Shown here: positions 29,523 to 39,097 of the stretch, piece after piece
How positions within the stretch are numbered: position 1 is the first letter of the stretch
Layout: each line of letters starts with the position of its first letter
Source: Bacillota bacterium
GTDB lineage: Bacteria > Bacillota_G > SHA-98 > UBA4971
Direction of reading: 5' to 3'
DNA: 47,707 bases
Assembly (NCBI GenBank): GCA_012512055.1
Contig: JAAZEW010000059.1
Span: 1-47,707 of the forward strand
The notes under the pieces: generated by a model
What the model saw: the letters and a program-made list of their open reading frames with translations, nothing else
What the model was told of the DNA's origin: nothing
Databases searched by the model: none
Position numbers and translations under genes: made by a program

Positions 29523-31281
29523 CCTCCACTGCCTGGGTCAGGCCGGCAAACGCAGCCTTCATCTCGTGAAACACGCTGTTCAATCTCTCGTCCTCGTGTT
29601 CAGGAATATACTTCATCCTGGCTATGTTGTCTCTGACTTCCAGCTTCATGACTGCGCCGAAATCAACACCTGCTTCCACCGCATTCATAGCAGAATGATG
29701 AAAGTCGAGAATAGCCTTAAGCATAAGCCTTTGCTTGTTGAGAGACGTATACGTGTCTACCTCGTGGTACGCATTCTGGTGGAGGAAGTCTTCGCGTATG
29801 GATTTTGAGGTCTCCAGCGACAACCTATCCTTAATGGATAAGGCATCCACACCTACAAGTCTTACGATTTCCTCCAGATCCGCCTCTTCCTGCAGGAGTT
29901 GCATGGCTTCCTTTCGCAAATCCCCGAAGTCGGCTCCAACTGTCTTGGAGAGCTGTTCCTCCAAGCGCTCAAGATAGAGCGAATAGCTTATCAGCCAGTT
30001 AATTGCAGGGAAATGACGCCTTGCAGCCAGTGTTGCATCCAGGCCCCAGAACACCTTCGCCACCCGGAGCGTTGCCTGGGCAACAGGCTCTGATAGGTCA
30101 CCGCCGGGAGGAGATACAGCTCCGATAGCAGTCAGTGTGCCTTCTCTCCCGTCAGTCCCGAGACACTTGACACGTCCGGCACGCTCATAGAACTCTGCTA
30201 TCCTGGAACCAAGATACGCAGGGTAACCCTCTTCACCGGGCATTTCCTCAAGTCGTCCTGAAATCTCACGAAGAGCCTCAGCCCACCTGGAAGTCGAGTC
30301 CGCCATTAAAGCTACATTATAGCCCATGTCGCGGAAGTACTCGGCTATCGTAATACCCGTGTAAATTGAGGCTTCACGGGCTGCAACAGGCATGTCCGAA
30401 GTATTCGCTACAAGCGTTGTCCTCTTCATAAGAGGCTCGCCTGTGCGCGGGTCAGTGAGCTTGGGAAAATCCATGAGAACCTCAGTCATTTCGTTTCCAC
30501 GTTCCCCGCAGCCGACGTAAACAATGATGTCTGAGTCCGCCCATCGTGCCAACTGGTGCTGGACAACTGTCTTTCCGCTGCCAAACGGCCCCGGTACGCA
30601 GGCGGCTCCGCCTTTGGCCACCGGGAAGAACATGTCTATGATCCGTTGCCCTGTGACAAGCGGCGCGTAGGGAGGAAGTTTCTCCGCATAAGGTCTTCCT
30701 CGCCTGACAGGCCAGCGGGTAAGCATGGTAATATCCTTTACACCGTCGCTTGTTTCGATTGTCGCCACCACGTCCCGAACGGTGAATTCGCCTTCCTTGA
30801 TGTGTCGAACCGTACCTCTTACACCATGGGGAACCATTATCCTGTGTTCGACAACTGTGGTCTCTTGGACGACACCAAGAATATCACCGGGTTCTACGGA
30901 ATCCCCGGGCTTTACCTTGGGTTGAAAATACCACTTGCGTTCGTGGTCTATACCGGGCAATTCGATTCCGCGTTCAATACGGTCGCCGACGCGGTCCTTG
31001 ATCTGGTCAAGAGGCCTCTGGATTCCGTCGTATATCGCCTCTATAAGCCCAGGCGCCAGCTCTACGGAAAGAGCTTCACCGGTAGTGTAAACAGGTTCGC
31101 CGGGCCCGAGGCCGGCAGTCTCTTCATAGACCTGGATTGACGCCTTGTCACCATGCATTTCTATGATTTCGCCGATGAGCCTCGTTTCGCTCACCCGCAC
31201 TACGTCGTACATTTTTGCGTTGCCCATTCCTTCCGCTATGACCAAAGGCCCTGAGACCTTTACAATCCTTCCTTCATCCAT
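29503..31281 (-). CDS. ntpA: V/A-type ATPase catalytic subunit A
   Basis: Catalytic subunit, 592 residues. The P-loop is [15 protein letters not shown]. The family-specific ~80-residue insertion is visible between about residues 120 and 190 ([16 protein letters not shown], then [21 protein letters not shown]). Further conserved stretches include [60 protein letters not shown] and [13 protein letters not shown]. It should hydrolyse or make ATP depending on the ion gradient. It lies 8 bases after the F-subunit gene. Confidence 0.98.
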   Translation of the reverse strand: MDEGRIVKVSGPLVIAEGMGNAKMYDVVRVSETRLIGEIIEMHGDKASIQVYEETAGLGPGEPVYTTGEALSVELAPGLIEAIYDGIQRPLDQIKDRVGDRIERGIELPGIDHERKWYFQPKVKPGDSVEPGDILGVVQETTVVEHRIMVPHGVRGTVRHIKEGEFTVRDVVATIETSDGVKDITMLTRWPVRRGRPYAEKLPPYAPLVTGQRIIDMFFPVAKGGAACVPGPFGSGKTVVQHQLARWADSDIIVYVGCGERGNEMTEVLMDFPKLTDPRTGEPLMKRTTLVANTSDMPVAAREASIYTGITIAEYFRDMGYNVALMADSTSRWAEALREISGRLEEMPGEEGYPAYLGSRIAEFYERAGRVKCLGTDGREGTLTAIGAVSPPGGDLSEPVAQATLRVAKVFWGLDATLAARRHFPAINWLISYSLYLERLEEQLSKTVGADFGDLRKEAMQLLQEEADLEEIVRLVGVDALSIKDRLSLETSKSIREDFLHQNAYHEVDTYTSLNKQRLMLKAILDFHHSAMNAVEAGVDFGAVMKLEVRDNIARMKYIPEHEDERLNSVFHEMKAAFAGLTQAVEGGEEVA

Positions 31282-31289
31282 GCTAGCTC

Positions 31290-31622
31290 CTACCCTCTCT
31301 CCTGGAATAAGATGTCGGCTCCCACAGCCTTTTCCACGATCTTCTTCATCCGCGTCCGTGCAAGCCCTGTCGAACCCTCAATTCCCGGGATTATCGCCAC
31401 TGCGGGAAGGGGATGATCTTCAAACGCCTCTACCAATTCAGGCAGTATCTTTGCTGCCCGTTCAGTGAGGAAAACCACCCCGTACCTGCTCTTTTTCAGC
31501 GCAGCCATAATCTTTTCGCCTTCCTGGGGCCCGGTTAGGGTAAATATGTCCGCTCCAAGGGAACGAAACCCCAAGACAGCTTCTTCCTCACCAACTACTG
31601 CCATCTTATACATAGGCATCAC
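31290..31622 (-). CDS. ntpG: V/A-type ATPase subunit F
   Basis: Small rotor-associated subunit of 110 residues. The Rossmann-like start [24 protein letters not shown], the strand [21 protein letters not shown] and [34 protein letters not shown] fit the family. GTG 31622 overlaps the end of subunit C by 17 bases; the following ATG codons (31619, 31613) are possible starts. GAGGGAAAGG lies just upstream. Confidence 0.93.
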   Translation of the reverse strand: MMPMYKMAVVGEEEAVLGFRSLGADIFTLTGPQEGEKIMAALKKSRYGVVFLTERAAKILPELVEAFEDHPLPAVAIIPGIEGSTGLARTRMKKIVEKAVGADILFQERG

Positions 31623-32613
31623 GTAGCCTTTCCCTCATGGTATCCCTGGACACGCCGGCTGCCTTACCGGCAATTACCAATCGGGCAACCCTAATCTCCT
31701 GCTGTTTGGCAAGAATATACCCGATTAGCGGCTCCGGGCCTAATGGAATGTACCTGGCTTGCCGGATTGCCCGGCTTACAGCTTCTTCAAAGAATCGCTC
31801 TATCTCGGAAAGGGATTCTCCTTCCTCAACCAGTTTCAATCCGCGCCCGGCGATAAACTCATACCCTGTACCCGACAACACATCCATTAGCGCATCAGCG
31901 GATTCGTCTTCATAAGCGAGGCTGAGCTTCGCATGATCTATGTTGCCGCCTGCCACGAAAGCATGATCCAGGAGCCACTTATCTCTTTTCATTTTCCTGG
32001 CTCTTAAGAATATCGAGATATTAAGGAAGTCTATCTCCCTCTGTACTTGCTCAATTAAAAATGGAATTCCGATAGCCTGTGCCAAATCCAGCAAAGCCTC
32101 ATGCATAACCCTGTCAATCACGATATCAATGACTTCAGGGGAAGGACGCAGAGAATGAACGGCTTCAGCCTTTTCTATTGCAGAAGCAAACTCAAGCGGC
32201 AATTCACGTGTCTCGCCTGCCACAGCCTTACTGATGGCTTCTGTACTTAGAGTCCCAAAACGAGACAAGGCGATTCCAGGCGAAACATTATAAACCTTTG
32301 CCTTCAGCATGACTTTCAAGTTATGGTAATCATGCCGCAAGGTAACAAGCTTCGAAAGCCTCTCATCAGGACTGGTCTCTCTGATAAAGCGAAGCAGCTT
32401 TGATTCCTCTTGTTCCAGAACCTCATCTATAGCTAAGAGCTCCTTCGCGAGACTGTCGACATGGGCATAACCGGCTTCCTCCAGTACCTTGAAAGCGCTC
32501 TGGACATCGGAAGCGTCAATCATGCGCTCATATGTCGCGCGATCCAGAAGCCCGGCCTCAACAGCCCGCGTTCGGCCTACAGCGTATGCATACTTTTCCT
32601 CAAGTCCCAGCAA
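31606..32613 (-). CDS. ntpC: V/A-type ATPase subunit C
   Basis: Subunit linking the rotor shaft to the membrane ring, 335 residues, mostly alpha-helical. Recognised from YAYAVGRTRAVEAGLLDRATYERMI at the N-terminus, LVTLRHDYHNLKVMLKAK, and the C-terminal [42 protein letters not shown], a strongly conserved end. Position between E and F subunits agrees with the ntp operon order. Confidence 0.96.
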   Translation of the reverse strand: MLGLEEKYAYAVGRTRAVEAGLLDRATYERMIDASDVQSAFKVLEEAGYAHVDSLAKELLAIDEVLEQEESKLLRFIRETSPDERLSKLVTLRHDYHNLKVMLKAKVYNVSPGIALSRFGTLSTEAISKAVAGETRELPLEFASAIEKAEAVHSLRPSPEVIDIVIDRVMHEALLDLAQAIGIPFLIEQVQREIDFLNISIFLRARKMKRDKWLLDHAFVAGGNIDHAKLSLAYEDESADALMDVLSGTGYEFIAGRGLKLVEEGESLSEIERFFEEAVSRAIRQARYIPLGPEPLIGYILAKQQEIRVARLVIAGKAAGVSRDTMRERLRDAYV

Positions 32614-32641
32614 TTCATCACCTCCGGACGCAAGAGCCTTC

Positions 32642-33241
32642 TCAGTTAAAGAGAATTGCTGCTACATCAATTAGCAGGGCCTCATATTCCCTGGCCAGGA
32701 TAGCGTCGAAAGTACAATTAACCTCGACTCTTCCGGAGCTCAGGACAAACCCTCCGATGAAATCTCCTGAAGTATCACCTAACCGAACCCTGCCTTTTCG
32801 GCTTGCCTTCGCAAGCTCGGCATTGACTTCCGCCACGATTTCTTCACCGATTGCCGACCGGTCCCGCTCTGACATGATAACGTCTCCGCCGGTGTCGCCT
32901 GCGGCTTCGAATAAGGACTGCTTAAGATGGTTTCTATACACCTCAGGTTCAAGAGACGCCAGCCGCCTCTTGGCGCAAGAGAACGCTTCCTCAATCAGCT
33001 CCTCTTTTGCGGTAAGCAATTGCCGCCTGGCATCCAGGTCAGCCAGAGTACTGATACGTCTCGCATTCTCCCGGGCCTTCTCTCTGGCTTTAGCCAACTC
33101 TTCATCACGCTTCCTCGCAGCTTCTGCCCGCGCTTCCCGGAGAATCGTTTCTGCGTCACATTTGGCAGTTTCTATAATCTCGTCAGCCCTTAGTTGTGCT
33201 TCTTGAAGGATCGTGTCCTTCATTTTCTCCAGCGCTTCCAT
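32642..33241 (-). CDS. ntpE: V/A-type ATPase subunit E
   Basis: Peripheral stalk subunit, 199 residues. The N-terminal ~90 residues form a long charged helix (ETILREARAEAARKRDEELAKAREKAR), followed by a globular C-terminal domain with DTSGDFIGGFVLSSGRVEVNCTFDAILA. It pairs with the NtpF-like subunit encoded at the start of the operon. ATG 33241 immediately follows the K-subunit stop and is preceded by GGAGGAG. Confidence 0.93.
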   Translation of the reverse strand: MEALEKMKDTILQEAQLRADEIIETAKCDAETILREARAEAARKRDEELAKAREKARENARRISTLADLDARRQLLTAKEELIEEAFSCAKRRLASLEPEVYRNHLKQSLFEAAGDTGGDVIMSERDRSAIGEEIVAEVNAELAKASRKGRVRLGDTSGDFIGGFVLSSGRVEVNCTFDAILAREYEALLIDVAAILFN

Positions 33242-33736
33242 TTATGCTGCTCCTCCAAATTGAACGCCAAAGAGAACCAGAAGCAGAGTCGCAAGGAATG
33301 CCAGCACTGCGTAAGTCTCAACCATAGCGGCGAAAACCAGAGGCTTCCCAAGTTCTTCAGGACGCTTCGCGACTACGCCGAGGCCTGCAGCCGCCACCTT
33401 GCCTTGATAGATGGCTGAAAGAAACCCTACCATTGCAATGGGCATGGCTGCTGCGATTGCAAGCCAACCTTCAGAGGTAGTCAGCCTAATGATATTTCCG
33501 CTGAAAACCCCCATTTTCATCATGAGCAAGAATCCTGCAAGCGCTCCGTATATGCCCTGAGTGCCTGGAATAACCTGCAGAAGAAGAACTTGTCCGAACT
33601 TGTCAGGGTCTTCCGTCACCACACCGGATCCTGCAGAGCCTACCAGAGCCACGCCGATTGATGATCCGATCCCCGGAAGGACAAATGCTACAGCAACTGC
33701 GAAGAACCCCAAGACCATTCCTACTGTGATTGACAT
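33242..33736 (-). CDS. ntpK: V/A-type ATPase membrane rotor subunit K, sodium-type
   Basis: Proteolipid of the rotating membrane ring, 164 residues with four transmembrane helices, i.e. two fused hairpins as in E. hirae NtpK. Aligning by eye, the Na+ ligands of NtpK are all conserved: VIPGTQG gives Thr59 and Gln60, YQGKVAAAG gives Gln111, and AAMVETYA gives Glu140 in helix 4, the ion-carrying carboxylate. This predicts sodium rather than proton coupling. The first hairpin has no carboxylate, as in NtpK. It lies between subunits I and E. Confidence 0.95.
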   Translation of the reverse strand: MSITVGMVLGFFAVAVAFVLPGIGSSIGVALVGSAGSGVVTEDPDKFGQVLLLQVIPGTQGIYGALAGFLLMMKMGVFSGNIIRLTTSEGWLAIAAAMPIAMVGFLSAIYQGKVAAAGLGVVAKRPEELGKPLVFAAMVETYAVLAFLATLLLVLFGVQFGGAA

Positions 33737-33742
33737 ATCTTT

Positions 33743-35722
33743 CTATGCCTCCCCTTCCTCCACAATCTCAATGTACTTTGTCTTCTTACTAAAAGGCCTG
33801 AACCTTCTGCCTCCGCCTTCAAAGAACTTCCCATAGAACTCTACGTACTGCAATCTACTGGAGTGGACGTATGAACCGATTACGTTAATCGCCAGATTAA
33901 ATACATGCCCTATGACGAGGACCACAAGCATGGGAATCCATCCGACGAACCGGATTGAGAGGAAACGCTTTGCCATATCGTTAACTACCATCGCAATTAC
34001 AGATGAGGCAAGGCCCAAAGCCAACAGCCTCGAATACGACAGTATGTCGCTGACGTAACCTGTCAGGTCATATAGGCTCAGGATCCCTGACCCTAACCTC
34101 TTGATGATGTTCTTGTGCGCTCTCCCCTGGGTGGCAATGAGTCCGCCTGCACCTGCTATCGCCAGCCACTTTCCGACTTGACTCATCGTAGGATTACCCA
34201 AAGCAGACCCGCCCAGCAATAGAAGGAATCCTGTTAAGAAAGGATACCACAAGCCTTGATCAAATATCGCTTCCTTCAGATTGCCCTGTCTGATATTGTA
34301 ATAGAGCTTCATACCGATACCGACATAGATTTGCACGAGGCCAAGGGCAAAAGACACAATAAGCATGAGCAAGGGATCATCCAGCGGACTGAACCAAATA
34401 GGAGCTATACCGAAAAGGTCGCCGAACCACGAACCGGTCACAGCTCCCACCAGCACACATGCGGCTCCGCATATTGCCATCATTTTGAAGAGCTTCTCCG
34501 CAGTCCCCGCCATCCTAATTTTCCTCAGCAGAAGCAAGCAGACTATGCTGAGGATAATCCCGTATCCGGCATCCCCCAGCGCCATCCCGAAGAATATGAA
34601 AAAGAACGGCATGGCGGCAAATGAAGGGTCCAAGGTTCCGGGCCTGGGCATTCCGTAGACTTCGGTAACTGCCTCAAAGGGTGCAACACGTGCCGGGTTG
34701 TCCAAAATGACGGGAGGATTCTCATCTTCAAACGGGTCACGCGCTTCCACATGAACCAAATCGTATTCTGACTGCACCGCTTTTTCCACTTCAGGCAGAG
34801 TATCCTCACATACCCACCCTTCTATCAAGAACGCAGTGCGTGTTGCAGGACATTCAGCAGCCAGGGTCTTCCTGTCCAAGGCAAGGGATACACGGTCATA
34901 GGCTGAGTAAATCCTGATACGCTCCTTGAGCAGCCCCTTTGCTTGCTCATTAAGCTCTGCCACTTCCCGGTCAATCTCAGACAGCCTTTGCTCTATTCTC
35001 CCGATAGCCTCTTTCGGTGTGCCCTGTACCTCAGGAAGAAGCTCAGGGAGTATGCTGTAAGCTGAGAGCGCCTGGCGCACTTCATCCCTGTCTTCACTGA
35101 GACAGATTACCATGACAGGGATGTTGCGCGATCCCGGTGACAGGCCGGGCACTAAATGTGCACGCGGGCACGATTCCTTAAGTTGAGTTGCAATATTATC
35201 ATGAAAACGCGATGGGAATGTATAGAGATCAACTGATATCCGGCTCGCTGCGGCTAACTTGGAGACAGGTATGTCCAGCCATTCCCATGGGATGAGTTGA
35301 TCGTGGTTGTCCAGGAGACGGGCTTCCTCATTACTCCTCTTTGAAAGCTCTTCATCGAGTCTTCTACACTCTTCGTAAACCGCGTGCGCTTCCTCGACCT
35401 TACTCCCCAAGTCATCAAAGGTTGAGCCCGGGAGATACACCTTTCCCCCGGCAAATTGCTCAATGATGTTCTTCTTGATCCTCTCGAATCTATCAAAAAA
35501 GTCTATACAGAACTTCAGTTCAGTGAGTGCCCTTGATAGCTCTTCCTGTTCCTTGCCGAGGCCTTGTCTGACTTCAGATAGCTGACACCACGAGTGTTCC
35601 TCGGGTTCAATCTCGGTCTGTTCAATCTCGACCACGCCGACATCTTGTAACACTCGAATGACTCCGTCGGCGCAAGATACAGGCGCGACAAGCGACACCT
35701 TCTTCATATTAGCGATTGCCAC
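33743..35722 (-). CDS. ntpI: V/A-type ATPase membrane subunit I (a-subunit)
   Basis: Stator subunit with the ion half-channels, 659 residues. The N-terminal half is soluble, with coiled-coil stretches (KVEEAHAVYEECRRLDEELSKRSNEEARL; RIEQRLSEIDREVAELNEQAKGLLKERIRI); the C-terminal ~300 residues have seven to eight membrane spans (FAAMPFFFIFFGMALGDAGYGIILS; LLMLIVSFALGLVQIYVGIGMKLYY). SYSRLLALGLASSVIAMVVND holds the essential conserved Arg, and HVFNLAINVIGSYVHSSRLQYVEFYGKFFEGGGRRFRPF is the hallmark end. It overlaps the preceding gene by 14 bases or less. Confidence 0.97.
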   Translation of the reverse strand: MAIANMKKVSLVAPVSCADGVIRVLQDVGVVEIEQTEIEPEEHSWCQLSEVRQGLGKEQEELSRALTELKFCIDFFDRFERIKKNIIEQFAGGKVYLPGSTFDDLGSKVEEAHAVYEECRRLDEELSKRSNEEARLLDNHDQLIPWEWLDIPVSKLAAASRISVDLYTFPSRFHDNIATQLKESCPRAHLVPGLSPGSRNIPVMVICLSEDRDEVRQALSAYSILPELLPEVQGTPKEAIGRIEQRLSEIDREVAELNEQAKGLLKERIRIYSAYDRVSLALDRKTLAAECPATRTAFLIEGWVCEDTLPEVEKAVQSEYDLVHVEARDPFEDENPPVILDNPARVAPFEAVTEVYGMPRPGTLDPSFAAMPFFFIFFGMALGDAGYGIILSIVCLLLLRKIRMAGTAEKLFKMMAICGAACVLVGAVTGSWFGDLFGIAPIWFSPLDDPLLMLIVSFALGLVQIYVGIGMKLYYNIRQGNLKEAIFDQGLWYPFLTGFLLLLGGSALGNPTMSQVGKWLAIAGAGGLIATQGRAHKNIIKRLGSGILSLYDLTGYVSDILSYSRLLALGLASSVIAMVVNDMAKRFLSIRFVGWIPMLVVLVIGHVFNLAINVIGSYVHSSRLQYVEFYGKFFEGGGRRFRPFSKKTKYIEIVEEGEA

Positions 35723-36035
35723 TTGACGTCACTATCCTCTCCACTACTAAGTCGGCAGCACGAGGGATGTTAGCCCGTGCCGCATCACGCAGTCCACGGC
35801 AGAGCTCATTACTTCGTCTCAACGTCTCAGCAGCTTCACCCTGTGCTCTGGCGTCTTCAGCATCAATTATGGATTTCCCCTCAGCAGTTGCCTCAGCCTT
35901 CGAGTTCTCTATAAGAGTTCGCGCAGATACGCGAGCATCTCGAAGGATGCCTCGTGCCCGCTCCTCTGCTTCTCTCACAATTTCATCGGCACGAGATTCA
36001 GTTTGCTGAAGCTGCCTGAGGACTTCGTATGCCAA
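35709..36035 (-). CDS. ntpF: V/A-type ATPase peripheral stalk subunit (NtpF/AhaH-like)
   Basis: First gene of the ATPase operon, about 108 residues, a single long charged helix with Ala/Glu/Arg-rich heptads (EVLRQLQQTESRADEIVREAEERARGILRDAR), expected to pair with subunit E as the outer stalk. The assignment rests on helix character and operon position, as this subunit is poorly conserved. The frame opens at GTG 36044, but that codon is part of the ribosome binding site GGGGGTGA; TTG 36035, 8 bases downstream of it, is more likely. Confidence 0.85.
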   Translation of the reverse strand: MAYEVLRQLQQTESRADEIVREAEERARGILRDARVSARTLIENSKAEATAEGKSIIDAEDARAQGEAAETLRRSNELCRGLRDAARANIPRAADLVVERIVTSSGNR

Positions 36036-36070
36036 AACTCTCACCCCCAGCCTACAGCCAATTCCACTCT

Positions 36071-36099
36071 ATCATATAGCAGAAACCGGACTATAACAA
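36071..36099 (-). promoter_or_regulatory. Candidate promoter of the V-ATPase operon
   Basis: Minus-strand TTGTTA (36099-36094), a 17-base spacer and TATGAT (36076-36071), 36 bases before the TTG start of ntpF. Each hexamer differs from consensus at one or two positions. Repeat copy B starts about 20 bases further upstream. Confidence 0.55.
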
Positions 36100-36118
36100 C
36101 AGTAAAACACCAAGCAGC

Positions 36119-36185
36119 CTGAGTATGGGTTCATTAGTATTCGCTGGTTTTCCGATTGTCTTAGGTGGCCCCGCACGGTACGTAC
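36119..36185 (+). repeat. Dispersed repeat copy B
   Basis: Starts ctgagtatgggttcatta and continues through ttttccgattgtcttaggtg to the ccccgcacggtacgtac core, where similarity to copy A stops. It lies just upstream of the candidate V-ATPase promoter, in the same orientation as the other copies. Confidence 0.8.
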
Positions 36186-36488
36186 ATTAGGGAGAGTCAA
36201 AGACTGCACGCATTCCGCATGATTCCACAATTTCTTTATATTCGCGAGAGGCTCCTCATATCCTCCCGGAAATTCTATCTGAGTCTTGGAACTAGTTTTC
36301 ACAAACCACGTTCTATATTACTGAAGTGGAGAGATGAGTCCCTGTTTTCGAGTTTTTTCTACCTCCAACATATCCACGCCAAAAGACCACCCTAAACCCG
36401 GCGAGAGCCGCTTCTGGCACAGTATTACCCCAAGGTGCCAGCCAGGCGGCTCTTGCTTTCTTCATGTTTTTCACGTAATAGGTATCCG
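36186..36488. other. Intergenic region between trxB and the V-ATPase operon
   Basis: About 300 bases with no supported gene. It holds a nested inverted repeat at 36404-36453 downstream of trxB (described separately). The remainder is AT-richer with no convincing promoter or terminator. Confidence 0.45.
36404..36453. repeat. Nested double-stem inverted repeat downstream of trxB
   Basis: An outer perfect 8-bp stem, AGAGCCGC (36404-36411) with GCGGCTCT (36446-36453), encloses an inner perfect 7-bp stem, CTGGCAC (36414-36420) with GTGCCAG (36435-36441), separated by two and four unpaired bases and capped by a 14-base loop. In minus-strand RNA it lies about 35 bases after the trxB stop and no T tract follows directly. 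It may stabilise or end the trxB transcript. Confidence 0.65.
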
Positions 36489-37457
36489 TTATGTGGAGAC
36501 GCCATGCTCCGGATTCGCTCGTCTGATTGCCGATAGGTGCTCTCCTGCCTCTACCGCAGCTATTGCGCCATCACTGACAGCAGTCACAACTTGTCTCAGT
36601 GATTTTGCCCTGACATCCCCGGCAGCCAGTAATCCCGGGGTACGCGTTCTCATTCTGTCATCCGTAACAATGTAACCCCTTGCATCAGTATCAACCATAC
36701 TCTTTACAAACTCAGTATCAGGACGGCTACCGATTGCCACAAATATGCCGTCAGCTTCTACAAGCCTGGTATCACCTGTCCTTACATCCTTTACGATTAC
36801 ACCTTCGACTTTATTCTCTCCAAGAATCTCACTGACCACAGAATGCCAGCAAAACTGGATCTTGGGGTTGCTGAAAGCGTCATCTTGGAGCACTTTTGTC
36901 GCTCTAAGTTCCCCTCTTCTGTGAACAACGGTAACCCGTCGCGCAAATTTCGTAAGGAATAATGCTTCGACTATAGCCGAGTCTCCTCCTCCGATTATCA
37001 GCACTTCTTTCTCACGGAAAAACGGCCCGTCGCAAGTGGCGCAGTAAGATACCCCCATGCCTCTGAGCTTGTCCTCACCGAGAACTCCCAGGCTCATAGG
37101 AATTGTTCCTGTGGCAACGATGACCGTGCGGGCGGTAAGTTCGCCTTCGCCGGAAATCACGGAAAAGCGTCCCTTGCTGTCCTGAGAAACACTGCTCACA
37201 GCGGTATAGATGAATTCAGCATCAAACTGACGTGCTTGTTCTTCCATTCGCTGCATCAGATCCGGCCCTGGAATCCCTTCAGGAAACCCGGGGTAGTTTT
37301 CTATCCAGTGTGTAGTGGCTGCTTGTCCACCGGATACCCCTTGTTCTATCACCACGGTAGATAATCTGGCGCGTCCGGCATAGAGAGCAGCCGAGAGTCC
37401 TGCAGGGCCGGCGCCGATAATTGCCACGTCTTTGTCATTGCCTCCATAAAGCCGCAA
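36489..37457 (-). CDS. trxB: Thioredoxin reductase
   Basis: NADPH- and FAD-dependent disulfide reductase, 322 residues. The FAD-binding GAGPAGLSAALYAGRA, the redox-active CATCDGP (Cx2C) and the NADPH-binding GGGDSAIVEALFLTK are all present, with the C-terminal FAD motif TPGLLAAGDVR. TTG 37457 is the start, since GGAGGTGA lies 6 bases upstream. Thioredoxin is not in this window. Repeat copy C is about 20 bases upstream of the ribosome binding site. Confidence 0.97.
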   Translation of the reverse strand: MRLYGGNDKDVAIIGAGPAGLSAALYAGRARLSTVVIEQGVSGGQAATTHWIENYPGFPEGIPGPDLMQRMEEQARQFDAEFIYTAVSSVSQDSKGRFSVISGEGELTARTVIVATGTIPMSLGVLGEDKLRGMGVSYCATCDGPFFREKEVLIIGGGDSAIVEALFLTKFARRVTVVHRRGELRATKVLQDDAFSNPKIQFCWHSVVSEILGENKVEGVIVKDVRTGDTRLVEADGIFVAIGSRPDTEFVKSMVDTDARGYIVTDDRMRTRTPGLLAAGDVRAKSLRQVVTAVSDGAIAAVEAGEHLSAIRRANPEHGVST

Positions 37458-37490
37458 ACTCGCTCACCTCCGCTATTGTCAGAGATACGC

Positions 37491-37537
37491 CTAAGTATGA
37501 GTTGATTAGTCTCCGCTCGTTTTCCGATTGTCTTGGA
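37491..37537 (+). repeat. Dispersed repeat copy C (short)
   Basis: Starts ctaagtatgagttgatta and continues ctccgctcgttttccgattg to tcttgg, then diverges; it lacks the cggtacgtac core. It fills the gap between the end of the carboxypeptidase gene and trxB. Confidence 0.75.
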
Positions 37538-37540
37538 TCT

Positions 37541-38761
37541 TTATCTTCTTACAGTATCCTCAAGTTTCCTGACTATTAGGCGAGGCAGTGTTAGTTTGGC
37601 CACACTTGTCTCCGATACCAAATCGACTCGGGCCAATTCCTCCTTGTCAAAGACAATTACCAGTCTGCCTACGGTTTGACCTGAGGAAACAGGCGCGATC
37701 AGGGGTTCGTCAAGAGTAATTCTCTCTTCAATAAGGTGAGAGAGATCTCGCGGAACTATAAGCCTCAGGTCATCTTTTGGCATAACACTGACCTCAGGTT
37801 CCATTCCTCCTTCGACGCGGATCTTCGTAAGAGTCTTGCCGAACTCGGCGAAAGTCATTACGTGGAACCTGTCAAACCCATAGCTAAGAAGGCTTGCAGA
37901 ATCTGACCATCTGGCATCTGAATCCAGAACAACTGATATGAATTGAACCCCGTTGCGGGTAGCTGAAGCTACGAGACAGTAGCCTGCTGCTGCGGTGGTC
38001 CCGGTCTTTACACCGTCTGCTCCCTCAAATGACCAGAGTAACCAGTTAGTATTGGCGAGCTTGCGCTTCTCGTCAGATTCTCCCTGGGTCAAGGTCAACT
38101 CTGCTTCCCGTGTGCTTACTATATCTGCAAATAAAGGATATTTCAACCCGTATCGAGCCATGAGGGCCAGGTCAAACGCAGTGGAATAATGGTTTGGTTC
38201 AGTGAGCCCGTGTGGGTTTGTGAATCTGGTATTCATTGCACCCAGCTTACGGGCTTTCAGGTTCATCATTCTTACGAAGTCTTTTTCACTGCCTGCGATA
38301 TGCTCTGCGATGGCGACGCAGCCGTCATTACCTGATCTAAGCATAGTTCCGCGGATAAGATCACCCAATTTAATCTGCTGGCCTCGTCTAAGCCATAAGG
38401 ATGACCCTTCAATGCTTGCTGCCTTCCGGCTGACTATGACAGTGGATTCGGCATCCCCCAATTCTATGGCAAGGAGGGCGGTCATTATCTTGGTGGTACT
38501 GGCGGGATGCATACGCATACGCTCGTTCTTTCCATAAACCACTGTACCGGTTACCGCTTCAATTAACACAGCAGACCTTGCAGTCACGTACGGGCCTTCA
38601 GTGTAGTTCGGGACATAGATAACTTCAGGATAGGGACTTGCCCTGGTATATAACCTACCTGTAATAGGCAAGAGTGGGGCTCGGCTGATTATCGCCGGAA
38701 CCGCCCAGATAGCGCATATGCAAACAACAAGGAAAAACAACTTCCTTCCAGAGATAACCAA
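37541..38761 (-). CDS. D-alanyl-D-alanine carboxypeptidase (DacF/PBP5 type)
   Basis: Low-molecular-weight penicillin-binding protein, 406 residues, trimming the terminal D-Ala of peptidoglycan stem peptides outside the cell. The N-terminus has a signal/anchor (LFFLVVCICAIWAVPAII). Catalytic motifs: SxxK in HPASTTKIMTALL, SGN in RSGNDGCVAIAEHI, and KTG in GVKTGTTAAAGYC. The C-terminal ~100 residues are the beta-rich PBP5 C-terminal domain. In sporulating bacteria such enzymes are often spore-specific, but nothing here shows that. TTG 38761 with AGGTGG upstream is the start. Confidence 0.95.
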   Translation of the reverse strand: MVISGRKLFFLVVCICAIWAVPAIISRAPLLPITGRLYTRASPYPEVIYVPNYTEGPYVTARSAVLIEAVTGTVVYGKNERMRMHPASTTKIMTALLAIELGDAESTVIVSRKAASIEGSSLWLRRGQQIKLGDLIRGTMLRSGNDGCVAIAEHIAGSEKDFVRMMNLKARKLGAMNTRFTNPHGLTEPNHYSTAFDLALMARYGLKYPLFADIVSTREAELTLTQGESDEKRKLANTNWLLWSFEGADGVKTGTTAAAGYCLVASATRNGVQFISVVLDSDARWSDSASLLSYGFDRFHVMTFAEFGKTLTKIRVEGGMEPEVSVMPKDDLRLIVPRDLSHLIEERITLDEPLIAPVSSGQTVGRLVIVFDKEELARVDLVSETSVAKLTLPRLIVRKLEDTVRR

Positions 38762-39097
38762 CTAAGCCACCTACATTCTGATGCCGGCATTTGATGAGAT
38801 GGTATCTCCAAACCGGGATGTGCCCGCCCAGAACTACCCTATGCCGTCATTTTTCGTCCTATGCATCGTTCCAGGACGCAAAGCCGGCCTCATTCGAGTC
38901 TGTTTCTTGACTGCAAACAGCGCTCAACGCAAGTATTGACGTCATAGGCAGCCCGAATTCAACCTTAGGAACTAGGGAGTATTTGGCAATATCATCCATA
39001 GGTAGGAAGGAAATGGATGATTTCCCCTCTAAATTACAGGTAGTGCCGAAGTCAGGACTGAGCGTAAAGACAGTTGATTTAAGGAGATGAAATAGCA
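38762..39097. other. Divergent intergenic region before the surface-protein pair
   Basis: 336 bases between the start of the carboxypeptidase gene (leftwards) and the first surface-protein gene (rightwards), so promoters for both should lie here. Visible are small inverted repeats: GGAAAT (39009-39014) with ATTTCC (39020-39025), and CGTCCT near 38855 with AGGACG at 38873-38878. No clear -35/-10 pair was found. An antisense frame at 38859-39134 is not supported. Confidence 0.45.

Noticed and set aside
38874..38885. GGACGCAAAGCC, identical to part of the GEMM (c-di-GMP) riboswitch core, upstream of the surface-protein pair.
   Set aside because: The partner segment GGCAAACC is not found at a suitable distance and the second helix with its tetraloop receptor is not recognisable. 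Treated as chance; a covariance-model search would settle it.
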